Source: an uncultured Collinsella sp.
Lineage (GTDB): Bacteria; Actinomycetota; Coriobacteriia; Coriobacteriales; Coriobacteriaceae
Reading direction: 5' to 3'
Length of the DNA stretch: 10,643 nt
Assembly (NCBI GenBank): GCA_900551185.1
Contig: URVF01000036.1
Coordinates: forward strand, 1-10,643
Positions 1-6,217 of the stretch are shown in pieces. The notes beneath the pieces were generated by a model. That model did no database searches. It was not told where the DNA came from and saw nothing but the letters and a program-made list of their open reading frames with translations. The translations under genes were made by a program, and so were the position numbers. The first letter of the stretch is position 1. Each line of letters starts with the position of its first letter.

Positions 1-47
1 CTACACGCGTAAGATCGTCGGCAGCGTCAGATGTGTATAAGAGACAG
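1..47 (+). other. Illumina Nextera read-1 adapter with i5 index (artefact)
   Basis: This is not genomic DNA. Positions 1-6 are the tail of the P5 primer. Positions 7-14 (gcgtaaga) sit exactly where the i5 index lies and match, from memory, Nextera index S517. Positions 15-28 are the read-1 adapter and 29-47 (agatgtgtataagagacag) are the Tn5 mosaic end. Genomic sequence begins at 48. Translating through the mosaic end gives the peptide MYKRQ, a familiar artefact at the N-terminus of database proteins. Confidence 0.98.
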
Positions 48-449
48 GTCGTGGCCTGCGATGACCGCCCCGGCACGTTGACGCCCGAATGGGTGCCCGG
101 TGTCTACGATCGTCGCCTGGTCGATTACAAGAACCTGAGCGAGCTGTGTCCCATCGGTCCGCGCGACTTGGTGGTCGTCGCCACGGCGGGTCACAAGTCC
201 GATATCGACGTGGTGATTCAGGCCATGCGTGCCAAGCCTGCCTACCTGGGCTGTCTGGGTTCGCGCCGCAAGACGGCCTTTGTGCGTGCCCGCCTGGAGC
301 AGGAAGGTTTTACGCAGGACCAGATCGACGAGCTGCACCTTCCGATCGGCGTTGCCATCGAGGCCGAGGACCCCGAGGAGATCGCCATCTCCATCGCCGC
401 CGAGATGATCCACCTGCGCCGCACCAAACTCGTCCCCCGCAAGCGCTAA
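48..449 (+). CDS. XdhC/CoxI family protein, C-terminal part (5' truncated)
   Basis: Partial gene; the 5' end is lost at the contig edge and 133 residues remain. XdhC proteins help mature molybdenum hydroxylases such as xanthine dehydrogenase by binding the molybdenum cofactor and promoting its sulfuration and insertion. The visible part is the Rossmann-like C-terminal domain. It starts at the second strand with its acidic turn (VVACDDRP, residues 1-8), followed by ATAGHKSDIDVV (45-56), the family hallmark YLGCLGSRRK (66-75), LHLPIGVAIEA (96-106) and the closing helix PEEIAISIAAEMIHLRR (109-125). The N-terminal domain with the usual cysteine motif would lie upstream. An apparent ATG at 33 is inside the adapter and is not a start. 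Being next to ribosomal genes gives no functional hint. Family assignment is good; the exact substrate enzyme is unknown. Confidence 0.88.
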   Translation, partial: VVACDDRPGTLTPEWVPGVYDRRLVDYKNLSELCPIGPRDLVVVATAGHKSDIDVVIQAMRAKPAYLGCLGSRRKTAFVRARLEQEGFTQDQIDELHLPIGVAIEAEDPEEIAISIAAEMIHLRRTKLVPRKR

Positions 450-466
450 TCGCATCCCCACCAATA

Positions 467-533
467 AGTTGCGGTGAAATACGGACTGTTTAAGCCTGTT
501 AGGCCGCCAAACAGTCCCTATTTCACCGCAACT
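467..533. repeat. Long near-perfect inverted repeat (possible REP-like or MITE-like element)
   Basis: The arms 467-491 and 509-533 are reverse complements over 25 bp with a single C/C mismatch (482 against 518). The 17-nt loop (492-508) can form a further GCCT/AGGC mini-helix. It lies 17 bp after the XdhC stop codon. Neither strand has a T-run after the stem, so it is not a standard intrinsic terminator, although such a stem could still stop or protect a transcript. The length and near-perfection suggest an interspersed palindromic repeat of the genome. That is inference, since only one copy is present here. Confidence 0.75.
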
Positions 534-594
534 GCTTCTTGGGACCCATTTGTGCGGGGGAGTTGTGGAGTTGTGCAGGCAGACGAGGTTTTTC

Positions 595-623
595 TGGAAA
601 TACGCACCCAATGCGCGTATAGT
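595..623 (+). promoter_or_regulatory. Candidate sigma-70-type promoter for rplE
   Basis: TGGAAA (595-600, 4 of 6 matches to TTGACA) and TATAGT (618-623, 5 of 6 to TATAAT) are separated by exactly 17 bp. Transcription would start near 630 and leave a leader of about 130 nt before the rplE ATG. The call rests on consensus matching only. The position, after the palindrome and before a structured leader, makes it plausible. Confidence 0.4.
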
Positions 624-640
624 ACCGATTGTTTTGTCGG

Positions 641-735
641 CTCCTGCTGCGTCGAGTCCAAACCGCGAAATGCCATGAGCGGCGCGGATGCAGCCAGGAG
701 GCACGAGGACAACCCATCGTGGCCACGCCCCGTGC
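641..735 (+). promoter_or_regulatory. Potentially structured rplE leader RNA
   Basis: Three elements can pair. Positions 641-650 pair with 690-700 over 10 bp with one bulged C at 694. Inside that loop, CCGCG (663-667) pairs with CGCGG (683-687). Further on, 701-708 pairs with 728-735 with one mismatch, and its loop contains the 10-bp palindrome CGTGGCCACG (718-727). Several ribosomal operons are controlled by one of their own products binding such a leader; E. coli S8 acts at rplE. Whether this leader does so is inference. The pairings were found by eye, with no energy calculation. Confidence 0.35.
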
Positions 736-760
736 TTAAAACCCCAAGAAGGAGTGAACA

Positions 761-1318
761 ATGGCAGAAGAGAAGTATGTGCCGCGTCTGAAGACCAAGT
801 ACAACAACGAGGTCAAGCAGCAGCTTCAGGACAAGTTCCAGTACGAGAACGTCATGATGATCCCCAAGTTTGAGAAGATCGTCGTGAACATGGGTGTCGG
901 CGAGGCCGCTACCGATTCCAAGGCCATCGACGGTGCCGTGCGCGACCTGCGTGCCATCACCGGCCAGCAGCCGATGATTACCCGCGCCCGCAAGTCCATC
1001 GCTACCTTCCGCCTGCGCGCTGGTATGCCGATCGGCTGCAAGGTTACCCTGCGTGGCGACCGTATGTGGGAGTTCTTCGATCGTCTGACCTCCGTCGCGA
1101 TCCCCCGTATCCGCGACTTCCGCGGCATTTCCGCCAAGAGCTTCGACGGCCGTGGTAACTTCTCCATGGGCGTCACCGAGCAGCTCATCTTCCCCGAGAT
1201 CGACTTCGATTCCGTCGATCACCAGCGTGGTATGGACATCACTTTCGTGACCACCGCCAATACCGATGAGGAGGCCAAGGCCCTTCTGGACGCCTTCGGT
1301 TTCCCGTTCAAGAAATAG
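761..1318 (+). CDS. rplE: 50S ribosomal protein L5
   Basis: L5 binds 5S rRNA with L18 and helps dock it in the central protuberance of the large subunit; it also contacts the P-site tRNA and S13. The product has 185 residues, normal for the family. Recognisable blocks are NMGVGEA near residue 45, ITGQQPMITRARKSIATFRLR near 65-85, GCKVTLRGDRMWEFFDRL near 90-107, and the late block PRIRDFRGISAKSFDGRGN followed by GVTEQLIFPEIDFD. AAGGAG at 749-754 lies 6 nt before the ATG. It is the first spc-operon gene in this window, and the usual upstream partners rplN and rplX are absent. A 79-nt spacer containing a hairpin separates it from rpsZ. Confidence 0.98.
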   Translation: MAEEKYVPRLKTKYNNEVKQQLQDKFQYENVMMIPKFEKIVVNMGVGEAATDSKAIDGAVRDLRAITGQQPMITRARKSIATFRLRAGMPIGCKVTLRGDRMWEFFDRLTSVAIPRIRDFRGISAKSFDGRGNFSMGVTEQLIFPEIDFDSVDHQRGMDITFVTTANTDEEAKALLDAFGFPFKK

Positions 1319-1333
1319 GTTCACCTGCCCTAT

Positions 1334-1363
1334 AAGCGCCGTTCCCACAAGGGGGCGGCGCTT
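1334..1363 (+). other. Hairpin between rplE and rpsZ
   Basis: Arms 1334-1346 and 1351-1363 form a 13-bp stem (two G-T wobbles) with an ACAA loop. No U-run follows, so it is not a standard terminator. It may be a processing, pausing or stability element, or a translational control site for the downstream genes. It ends 22 nt before the rpsZ ribosome binding site. Confidence 0.55.
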
Positions 1364-1397
1364 GGGGCGAACAATACTCTATGTGAGGAGGATATAA

Positions 1398-1583
1398 GTG
1401 GCTAAGACATCGATGATCGTCAAGTGCAATCGCAAGCAGAAGTTCTCTACTCGTGAGTACACGCGCTGCCAGCGCTGCGGCCGTCCGCACTCTGTGTACC
1501 GCAAGTTCGGCCTGTGCCGTGTCTGCTTCCGCGAGCTTGCACTCAAGGGCGAGCTTCCCGGCGTTAAGAAGGCCAGCTGGTAA
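1398..1583 (+). CDS. rpsZ: 30S ribosomal protein S14, zinc-binding type Z
   Basis: S14 assembles late into the head of the small subunit, near S3, S10 and S19. The product is the short 61-residue form typical of Gram-positives. It carries the zinc knuckle C24-x2-C27 and C40-x2-C43 and the characteristic end LPGVKKASW. The longer zinc-free S14 paralog found in many genomes is not here. The start is GTG at 1398, preceded by AGGAGG (1386-1391) with a 6-nt gap. It gives the canonical MAKTSMIVK beginning. Confidence 0.97.
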   Translation: MAKTSMIVKCNRKQKFSTREYTRCQRCGRPHSVYRKFGLCRVCFRELALKGELPGVKKASW

Positions 1584-1638
1584 GTCACTACCAGCGTTTC
1601 AAGCATCAGTTTGGAACAGGGAAAACGCGCTAAAAAGG

Positions 1639-1661
1639 CTTTGCCGTTAAGGGCGGCGAAG
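1639..1661 (+). other. Small hairpin in the rpsZ-rpsH spacer
   Basis: The 119-nt gap after rpsZ contains an 8-bp stem, 1639-1646 with 1654-1661 (one G-T wobble), around a 7-nt loop. No poly-T follows. The rest of the gap has no open frame or clear promoter. AAGGAG at 1690-1695 serves rpsH. Confidence 0.35.
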
Positions 1662-1702
1662 AACCAAGAGCACGTGTTCATCAAGAACGAAGGAGAATCT
1701 GT

Positions 1703-2101
1703 ATGAACCTTACAGACCCGATCGCAGATATGCTTACGCGCATCCGTAACGCTAACTCTGTGAACAAGGCCACGGTCTCCATGCCGAGCAGCAAGAAGCT
1801 CGTCGAGATCGCTCGTGTTCTGCACGAGGAGGGCTACATCGAGGGCTACGATGTCGAGGACACCGTTCCCCAGAAGACTCTGCACATCACGCTTAAGTAT
1901 GGTCCCAAGAAGGCTAAGGTCATCAACGGCATCCGCCGCATTTCCAAGCCGGGCCTGCGTAAGTACACCGGCGTTGCCGACATGCCCCGCGTCCGCGGTG
2001 GCCTTGGTACCGCCATTATTTCCACCAGCCATGGCGTCATGACCGACCGCGATGCTCGCAAGCACAACGTCGGCGGCGAGATCATCGCTTACGTCTGGTA
2101 A
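1703..2101 (+). CDS. rpsH: 30S ribosomal protein S8
   Basis: S8 is a primary binder of 16S rRNA (helix 21 region) that organises the platform of the small subunit. In E. coli it also represses the spc operon by binding its mRNA at rplE. The product has 132 residues, the normal length. The N-terminal signature DPIADMLTRIRNA is followed by the C-terminal rRNA-binding block TSHGVMTDRDARKHNVGGE and the typical end IIAYVW. AAGGAG at 1690-1695 lies 7 nt before the ATG. rplF follows after 33 nt. Confidence 0.98.
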   Translation: MNLTDPIADMLTRIRNANSVNKATVSMPSSKKLVEIARVLHEEGYIEGYDVEDTVPQKTLHITLKYGPKKAKVINGIRRISKPGLRKYTGVADMPRVRGGLGTAIISTSHGVMTDRDARKHNVGGEIIAYVW

Positions 2102-2134
2102 TTCGCTCGGTAGGTAGAAGGAAAGGAGATCACC

Positions 2135-2671
2135 GTGTCTCGTATCGGTAATAAGCCTGTCCAGATTCCCGCCGGAGTCGAAGTGGCAGTCAACGGCAAC
2201 AACGTTGTCGTCAAGGGCCCCAAGGGCCAGCTCGAGCTCGATGTCTTTGAGAAGCTCGCTATCAACGTCGAGGACAACGTCCTCACCGTTTCCCGTCCCG
2301 ACGACGAGCGTGAGACCCGTGCCCGCCACGGCCTCACCCGCGCCCTCATCCACAACATGGTTGTTGGCGTTTCCGAGGGCTTCGAGAAGAAGCTCGAGCT
2401 CGCCGGCGTCGGTTACCGCGTGCAGCAGAAGGGCAAGAACCTCGAGTTCTCCCTGGGCTTCTCGCACCCCGTGATCGTCGAGGCTCCCGAGGGCATCACC
2501 TTCGAGGTTCCCGACAACACCCACGTGAACGTCAAGGGTATCAACAAGCAGCAGGTCGGTCAGATCGCCGCTGAGATCCGCGGCCATCGTCCTCCCGAGC
2601 CTTACAAGGGCAAGGGTATCCACTACGTTGGCGAGCACATCCGCCGCAAGCTGGGTAAGGCCGCCAAGTAG
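2135..2671 (+). CDS. rplF: 50S ribosomal protein L6
   Basis: L6 binds 23S rRNA near the factor-binding site, next to the sarcin-ricin loop and the L7/L12 stalk base. The product has 178 residues, the usual length, with the family's two duplicated domains. It opens with SRIGNKPVQIPAGVEV and ends with the signature RPPEPYKGKGIHYVGEHIRRKLGK. The start is GTG at 2135. AAGGAG (2123-2128) sits 6 nt upstream, and no in-frame ATG fits better. Confidence 0.98.
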   Translation: MSRIGNKPVQIPAGVEVAVNGNNVVVKGPKGQLELDVFEKLAINVEDNVLTVSRPDDERETRARHGLTRALIHNMVVGVSEGFEKKLELAGVGYRVQQKGKNLEFSLGFSHPVIVEAPEGITFEVPDNTHVNVKGINKQQVGQIAAEIRGHRPPEPYKGKGIHYVGEHIRRKLGKAAK

Positions 2672-2696
2672 TCGTAACCGACTCACTCGCATAAGA

Positions 2697-2718
2697 CCAG
2701 CACCCCGTCAGGTGCTGG
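2697..2718 (+). other. Hairpin between rplF and rplR
   Basis: CCAGCACC (2697-2704) and GGTGCTGG (2711-2718) form a perfect 8-bp stem with a 6-nt loop. A five-T run follows only 11 nt later (2730-2734), just before the rplR ribosome binding site. This is too far for a classical terminator, but it could attenuate transcription or process the message. Confidence 0.5.
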
Positions 2719-2746
2719 CAAGATCAACCTTTTTAGGAGTTTACGT

Positions 2747-3115
2747 ATGAACAAGCATAAGGCGAAGCTGGAAGGCCTCAAGCGTCGTCAGCGTCGTGTT
2801 CGCGGCAAGGTCTCGGGTACCTCCGAGCGTCCGCGTCTTCGCGTGACCCGTACTAACGCCAACATCTATGCCCAGATCATCGACGACAGCAAGGGCTCCA
2901 GCCTGACGCTCGTCTCTGCCTCGACCCTCGAGGCCGAGTTCAAGGGCACCCACACCTCGAACAAGGAGGCTGCGGAGAAGGTCGGTCAGCTCGTTGGCAA
3001 GCGCGCCATCGAGGCCGGCATCACCAAGGTCGCCTTCGATCGCGGTGGCCGTATCTACCATGGCCGCGTCAAGGCCCTCGCCGACGGTGCTCGTGCCGCC
3101 GGTCTCGAGTTCTAG
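2747..3115 (+). CDS. rplR: 50S ribosomal protein L18
   Basis: L18 binds 5S rRNA together with L5 and anchors it to the large subunit. The product has 122 residues, normal length. The basic N-terminal tail (residues 1-24, rich in Lys and Arg) precedes the globular domain with the block RPRLRVTRTNANIYAQIID. The C-terminal region has VAFDRGGRIYHGRVKALADG and ends in GLEF. AGGAG at 2735-2739 lies 7 nt before the ATG. The TAG stop is embedded in the ribosome binding site of rpsE, so translation of the two is probably coupled. Confidence 0.98.
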   Translation: MNKHKAKLEGLKRRQRRVRGKVSGTSERPRLRVTRTNANIYAQIIDDSKGSSLTLVSASTLEAEFKGTHTSNKEAAEKVGQLVGKRAIEAGITKVAFDRGGRIYHGRVKALADGARAAGLEF

Positions 3116-3129
3116 GAGGTATGTAGCAC

Positions 3130-3654
3130 ATGGCTCGTAATCAGAAGCAGCAGCGCGAGGCCTCCGAGTTCGAGGAGCGCGTCGTTTACATCAACCGCGT
3201 GTCGAAGACCGTCAAGGGTGGTCGTCGCATGAGCCTCGTCGCTCTCGTCGTCGTTGGCGACGGCAAGGGCAACGTCGGCGTTGGCATGGGCAAGTCCGCT
3301 GAGGTGCCCATGGCCATCTCCAAGGCATCTCTCGATGCCAAGAAGAACATGTTCCACGTGCCGGTGACCGAGCAGGGCACCATCCCGCACGAGGTTCTCG
3401 GCCACTTTGGTGCCGGCCGCATCATCATTAAGCCCGCTGTCGAGGGTACCGGCGTTATCGCCGGCGGCGCTGTGCGTCCCCTCTTTGAGCTTGCTGGCAT
3501 CAAGAACGTCCTGTCCAAGTCCCTCGGTACCGACAACGGCCTCAACATCATCAAGGCTGCCGTCGAGGGCCTCAAGGAGCTCTCCAGCCCTGAGGACGTC
3601 GCGGCTCGCCGTGGCCTGACGGTCTCCGAGATGTTCGTCGGTAAGGAGAACTAA
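3130..3654 (+). CDS. rpsE: 30S ribosomal protein S5
   Basis: S5 sits at the back of the small subunit near the mRNA entry channel and affects decoding accuracy. The product has 174 residues, normal length. The N-terminal double-stranded-RNA-binding domain includes VYINRVSKTVKGGRRMS (residues 19-35), the loop altered in classical spectinomycin-resistant mutants. Its SKTVKGGR core looks wild-type. VVGDGKGNVGVGMGKSAEVP follows, then the C-terminal domain ending RRGLTVSEMF. AGGAGG (3114-3119) overlaps the rplR stop, and the ATG at 3130 is 10 nt further. rpmD starts 2 nt after the stop. Confidence 0.98.
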   Translation: MARNQKQQREASEFEERVVYINRVSKTVKGGRRMSLVALVVVGDGKGNVGVGMGKSAEVPMAISKASLDAKKNMFHVPVTEQGTIPHEVLGHFGAGRIIIKPAVEGTGVIAGGAVRPLFELAGIKNVLSKSLGTDNGLNIIKAAVEGLKELSSPEDVAARRGLTVSEMFVGKEN

Positions 3655-3656
3655 GC

Positions 3657-3839
3657 ATGGCTGACACCATCAAGATCAAGCAGGTCCGCAGCACCAACGG
3701 TTGCAAGCAGGACCAGGTCCGTACTGTCCGTGCCCTCGGTCTCCACAGGATCCGCGAGGTTCGCGAGATTGCTGACAACGAGTCCGTCCGCGGCATGATC
3801 TTCAAGGTCAAGCACCTTGTCGAGATTGTAGAGGAGTAG
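3657..3839 (+). CDS. rpmD: 50S ribosomal protein L30
   Basis: L30 is a small protein on the surface of the large subunit near 5S rRNA. The product has 60 residues, the usual bacterial length. It has the typical pattern: IKIKQVRSTNGCKQDQ, then TVRALGLHRIREVREIADN, then GMIFKVKHLVEIVE. The ribosome binding site AAGGAG (3643-3648) lies inside the end of rpsE, 8 nt before the ATG. It is squeezed between rpsE (2-nt gap) and rplO (3-nt gap), which points to translational coupling. Confidence 0.97.
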   Translation: MADTIKIKQVRSTNGCKQDQVRTVRALGLHRIREVREIADNESVRGMIFKVKHLVEIVEE

Positions 3840-3842
3840 CAA

Positions 3843-4292
3843 ATGCAGCTTCACGATCTTACTCCCGCGCCCGGTTCCACCAAGAACCGCAAGCGCGTCG
3901 GCCGTGGCAATTCTTCGGGTCACGGCACCACTTCTGGCCGCGGCCAGAAGGGCCAGGGTTCCCGCTCTGGTGGCACCAAGGGTGCCGGCTTCGAGGGTGG
4001 CCAGACTCCGCTGGCTATGCGCCTGCCCAAGCTTCCGGGCTTCCGCAACCCCCGTCGTATCGAGTACACCGCTGTTAACGTTGAGCGTCTCGAGCGTAAG
4101 TTCGAGGACGGCGCTGTGATCGACGGCGCCGCTCTTAAGGCCGCTCGCATCACCAAGAGCGAGTTCGAGCCCGTCAAGGTGCTCGGCAATGGTGAGCTCA
4201 CCAAGAAGTTCACGGTCAAGGTCGACAAGGTCAGCGCTTCTGCGCAGGCCAAGATCGAGGCCGCCGGCGGAAAGGTCGAGCTGCCGTGCTAA
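3843..4292 (+). CDS. rplO: 50S ribosomal protein L15
   Basis: L15 is an early-assembling large-subunit protein whose long basic arm threads into 23S rRNA. The product has 149 residues, normal length. The first third is the Gly/Arg/Lys-rich extension (KRVGRGNSSGHGTTSGRGQK, then SRSGGTKGAGFEGGQTPL), followed by MRLPKLPGF and the globular C-terminal part. GAGGAG at 3831-3836, inside the end of rpmD, serves the ATG at 3843. The last 7 nt overlap the start of secY, as expected for genes translated together. Confidence 0.98.
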   Translation: MQLHDLTPAPGSTKNRKRVGRGNSSGHGTTSGRGQKGQGSRSGGTKGAGFEGGQTPLAMRLPKLPGFRNPRRIEYTAVNVERLERKFEDGAVIDGAALKAARITKSEFEPVKVLGNGELTKKFTVKVDKVSASAQAKIEAAGGKVELPC

Positions 4293-5572
4293 ATGGTCTT
4301 AAGAATGCTTTCCGCATCAAAGAATTGCGCGAAAAGATTCTTTTTACCATAGCTATGCTCGTCGTGTACCGCATTGGTGCGCACGTTCCTGTGCCCGGCA
4401 TTCCCTTCCAGGGGATGCTGGGCCTTTTCTCGACCGATAACAATTCGGTCGCCGCAGGTGCTATGGCCCTCCTGAATCTTTTCTCTGGCGGTGCGTTGAG
4501 CTATGTGTCGGTGTTTTCGCTGGGCATCATGCCTTACATCACCAGCTCGATCATCCTCCAGATGCTCCAGGCCGTCGTGCCTTCCCTGCATGAGCTTGCC
4601 CGCGAGGGCGAGGTCGGTCAGACCAAGATTACGCAGTATTCGCGTTACCTCACCCTGGCTCTGGCAATCCTCAACTCCGTGGGCTACCTCTTCCTCTTTA
4701 AGAGCTTCGGCATCAGCTTTAATGGCGCCGGTGCTCCCGAGATCATCTTCGACCTCATGATCGTCGGTACGCTCACCGCGGGCGCCATGCTGATCATGTG
4801 GATTGGTGAGCTCATCACCCAGCGCGGTATCGGCAATGGCATGTCGCTGATCATCTTTGCGAACATCATGGCCGGTCTGCCGCAGGCTATCTTCTCCAGC
4901 ACCGAGGGCAATGCCGGTGGCATCATTACCATGGTGATTATCTGCGCCATCATCCTGCTGGTTATCCCGCTGATTGTTTTCCTTGAGCGCGGCCAGCGCC
5001 GCATCCCGGTCTCCTACGCTAAGCGCGTCGTGGGCCGTCGCATGATGGGTGGCCAGACCACCTACCTGCCCATCAAGGTCAACACCGCGGGTGTCGTGCC
5101 GATCATCTTCGCTTCGGCGCTGCTGTACTTCCCGGCTCAGATTGCCGTGTTCTTCCCCGGTATCGGCTGGATTCAGGCAGTTGCCTCCGCGCTTTCGACC
5201 GGTTGGCTCAACTGGGTGCTTAACGTTGTCCTCATCGTGTTCTTCGCGTACTTCTACACCTCCATGGTGTTCAACCCCGATGACACGGCCGATAACCTTA
5301 AGAAGCAGGGCGGCTTTATTCCGGGCGTCCGTCCGGGTAGGGCTACCGCGGCCTACATCAAGAACGCGCTCAACAAGATCACGCTTCCCAGCGCTGTCTT
5401 TTTGGCGCTCATCGCCATCGTGCCTTCGATCATCTTCTCCTTCACGGGTAACCATCTGATCCAGGCATTTGGCGGCACGTCCATCCTCATCATGGTCGGC
5501 GTCGTGCTCGACACGGTCGATAAGCTCGAAGGCCAGATCAAGATGTATGATTACGATGGATTCTTTAAATAG
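4286..5572 (+). CDS. secY: Preprotein translocase subunit SecY
   Basis: SecY forms the membrane channel of the Sec translocon. With SecE and SecG it passes unfolded proteins driven by SecA or inserts membrane proteins from the ribosome. The product has 428 residues, normal length. I estimate ten membrane segments at about 17-37, 73-95, 118-138, 152-173, 183-200, 212-233, 269-290, 308-328, 368-388 and 394-411. The plug region falls near 55-72. Signatures are RGIGNGMSLIIF (180-191), the large cytoplasmic loop RRIPVSYAKRVVGRR (238-252) that contacts SecA and the ribosome, KVNTAGVVPIIFA (264-276) and GGFIPGVRPG (342-351). The start is GTG at 4286, overlapping the rplO stop by 7 nt. It gives the expected MLNGLKNAFRI beginning, with AAAGG at 4271-4275 upstream. 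Confidence 0.98.
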   Translation: MLNGLKNAFRIKELREKILFTIAMLVVYRIGAHVPVPGIPFQGMLGLFSTDNNSVAAGAMALLNLFSGGALSYVSVFSLGIMPYITSSIILQMLQAVVPSLHELAREGEVGQTKITQYSRYLTLALAILNSVGYLFLFKSFGISFNGAGAPEIIFDLMIVGTLTAGAMLIMWIGELITQRGIGNGMSLIIFANIMAGLPQAIFSSTEGNAGGIITMVIICAIILLVIPLIVFLERGQRRIPVSYAKRVVGRRMMGGQTTYLPIKVNTAGVVPIIFASALLYFPAQIAVFFPGIGWIQAVASALSTGWLNWVLNVVLIVFFAYFYTSMVFNPDDTADNLKKQGGFIPGVRPGRATAAYIKNALNKITLPSAVFLALIAIVPSIIFSFTGNHLIQAFGGTSILIMVGVVLDTVDKLEGQIKMYDYDGFFK

Positions 5573-5590
5573 GCTAGAGGAGGATTGCTC

Positions 5591-6217
5591 ATGAACCTCG
5601 TATTGCTCGGAGCTCCGGGTGCCGGTAAGGGCACCGTCGCACAGGAGCTCGTCGGCGAGTTTGGCGTCGCCCATATTTCCACGGGCGACCTGCTGCGTGC
5701 TGCCGTCAAGGGTGGCACCGAGCTTGGTATTCAGGCTAAGAAGTACATGGACGCTGGCGAGCTCGTTCCCGACCAGCTCGTGATCGACCTTGTCAAGGAG
5801 CGCCTTGCCGCCGATGACGCCCAGCAGGGCTTCATCCTCGACGGCTTCCCGCGCAACACCGCCCAGGCTGTGACGCTCGATTCCGAGCTTTCCGCCATGG
5901 GTCGCGAGATCGACTGTGCCCTTCTGGTCGATGTGGCCCCCGAGGTCATTATCGATCGTCTGTCTTCGCGTCGCACCTGCCGCGCCTGCGGTTACACCGG
6001 CACCGCTGCCGATGCTACCTGCCCCAAGTGCGGTGGCGAGATGTATCAGCGCGACGACGACAAGCCCGAGACCATCAAGAACCGTCTCGACGTCTACGAG
6101 AAGTCCACGAGTCCGCTCGTCGACTACTATCGTGGCCAGGGTCTGCTCAAGTCGGTCAACGGTGACCAGGCTCGTGAGACCGTGTACGGGGATGTCAAAG
6201 AGGCTCTCGGTCTATGA
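5591..6217 (+). CDS. adk: Adenylate kinase, zinc-containing LID form
   Basis: Adenylate kinase catalyses ATP + AMP = 2 ADP in the cytoplasm and balances the adenylate pool. The product has 208 residues, typical of the long bacterial form. The P-loop GAPGAGKGT is at 7-15, the AMP-binding ISTGDLLR at 29-36 and DGFPR at 84-88. The LID domain carries four cysteines, C130-x2-C133 and C144-x2-C147, a structural zinc site common in Gram-positive enzymes. I chose ATG 5591 because AGGAGG (5578-5583) lies 7 nt upstream. An in-frame TTG at 5585 is too close to that site. The stop overlaps the map start as ATGA. Confidence 0.98.
   Translation: MNLVLLGAPGAGKGTVAQELVGEFGVAHISTGDLLRAAVKGGTELGIQAKKYMDAGELVPDQLVIDLVKERLAADDAQQGFILDGFPRNTAQAVTLDSELSAMGREIDCALLVDVAPEVIIDRLSSRRTCRACGYTGTAADATCPKCGGEMYQRDDDKPETIKNRLDVYEKSTSPLVDYYRGQGLLKSVNGDQARETVYGDVKEALGL

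Larger units (their letters stand above)
450..760. other. 311-bp gene-free stretch between the XdhC gene and rplE
   Basis: No convincing coding sequence is present. Open frames that run through it read across the inverted repeat or into rplE in another frame. In order, the stretch holds the inverted repeat (467-533), a T/G-rich section, a candidate promoter (595-623), a leader able to form several helices (641-735) and the rplE ribosome binding site AAGGAG (749-754). In most bacteria rplX would lie directly upstream of rplE; no trace of its C-terminus can be read here in any frame. Confidence 0.7.

Noticed and set aside
33..47. ATG at 33 as the start of the XdhC-family protein
   Set aside because: It lies inside the Tn5 mosaic end; MYKRQ is adapter translation. 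The gene is 5'-truncated.
467..533. Palindrome as a plain intrinsic terminator for the XdhC gene
   Set aside because: No T-run follows the stem on either strand, and the arms are unusually long. A role in stopping transcripts is possible but not of the standard type.
474..791. 105-codon + strand open frame between the XdhC gene and rplE
   Set aside because: It starts inside the inverted repeat, reads through it, and ends inside rplE in another frame. No ribosome binding site or recognisable protein features.
3121..3126. ATGTAG start-stop mini-ORF just before rpsE
   Set aside because: The ATG is only 1 nt from the AGGAGG core, too close to be used; probably chance.
5585..5590. TTG at 5585 as the adk start
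   Set aside because: It sits 1 nt after AGGAGG; ATG 5591 has proper 7-nt spacing and gives the canonical MNLVLLGAPGAGKGT.
4289..5674. 461-codon reverse-strand open frame opposite secY
   Set aside because: Antisense shadow of secY and the start of adk, rich in His, Asp and Glu as expected of a shadow frame.
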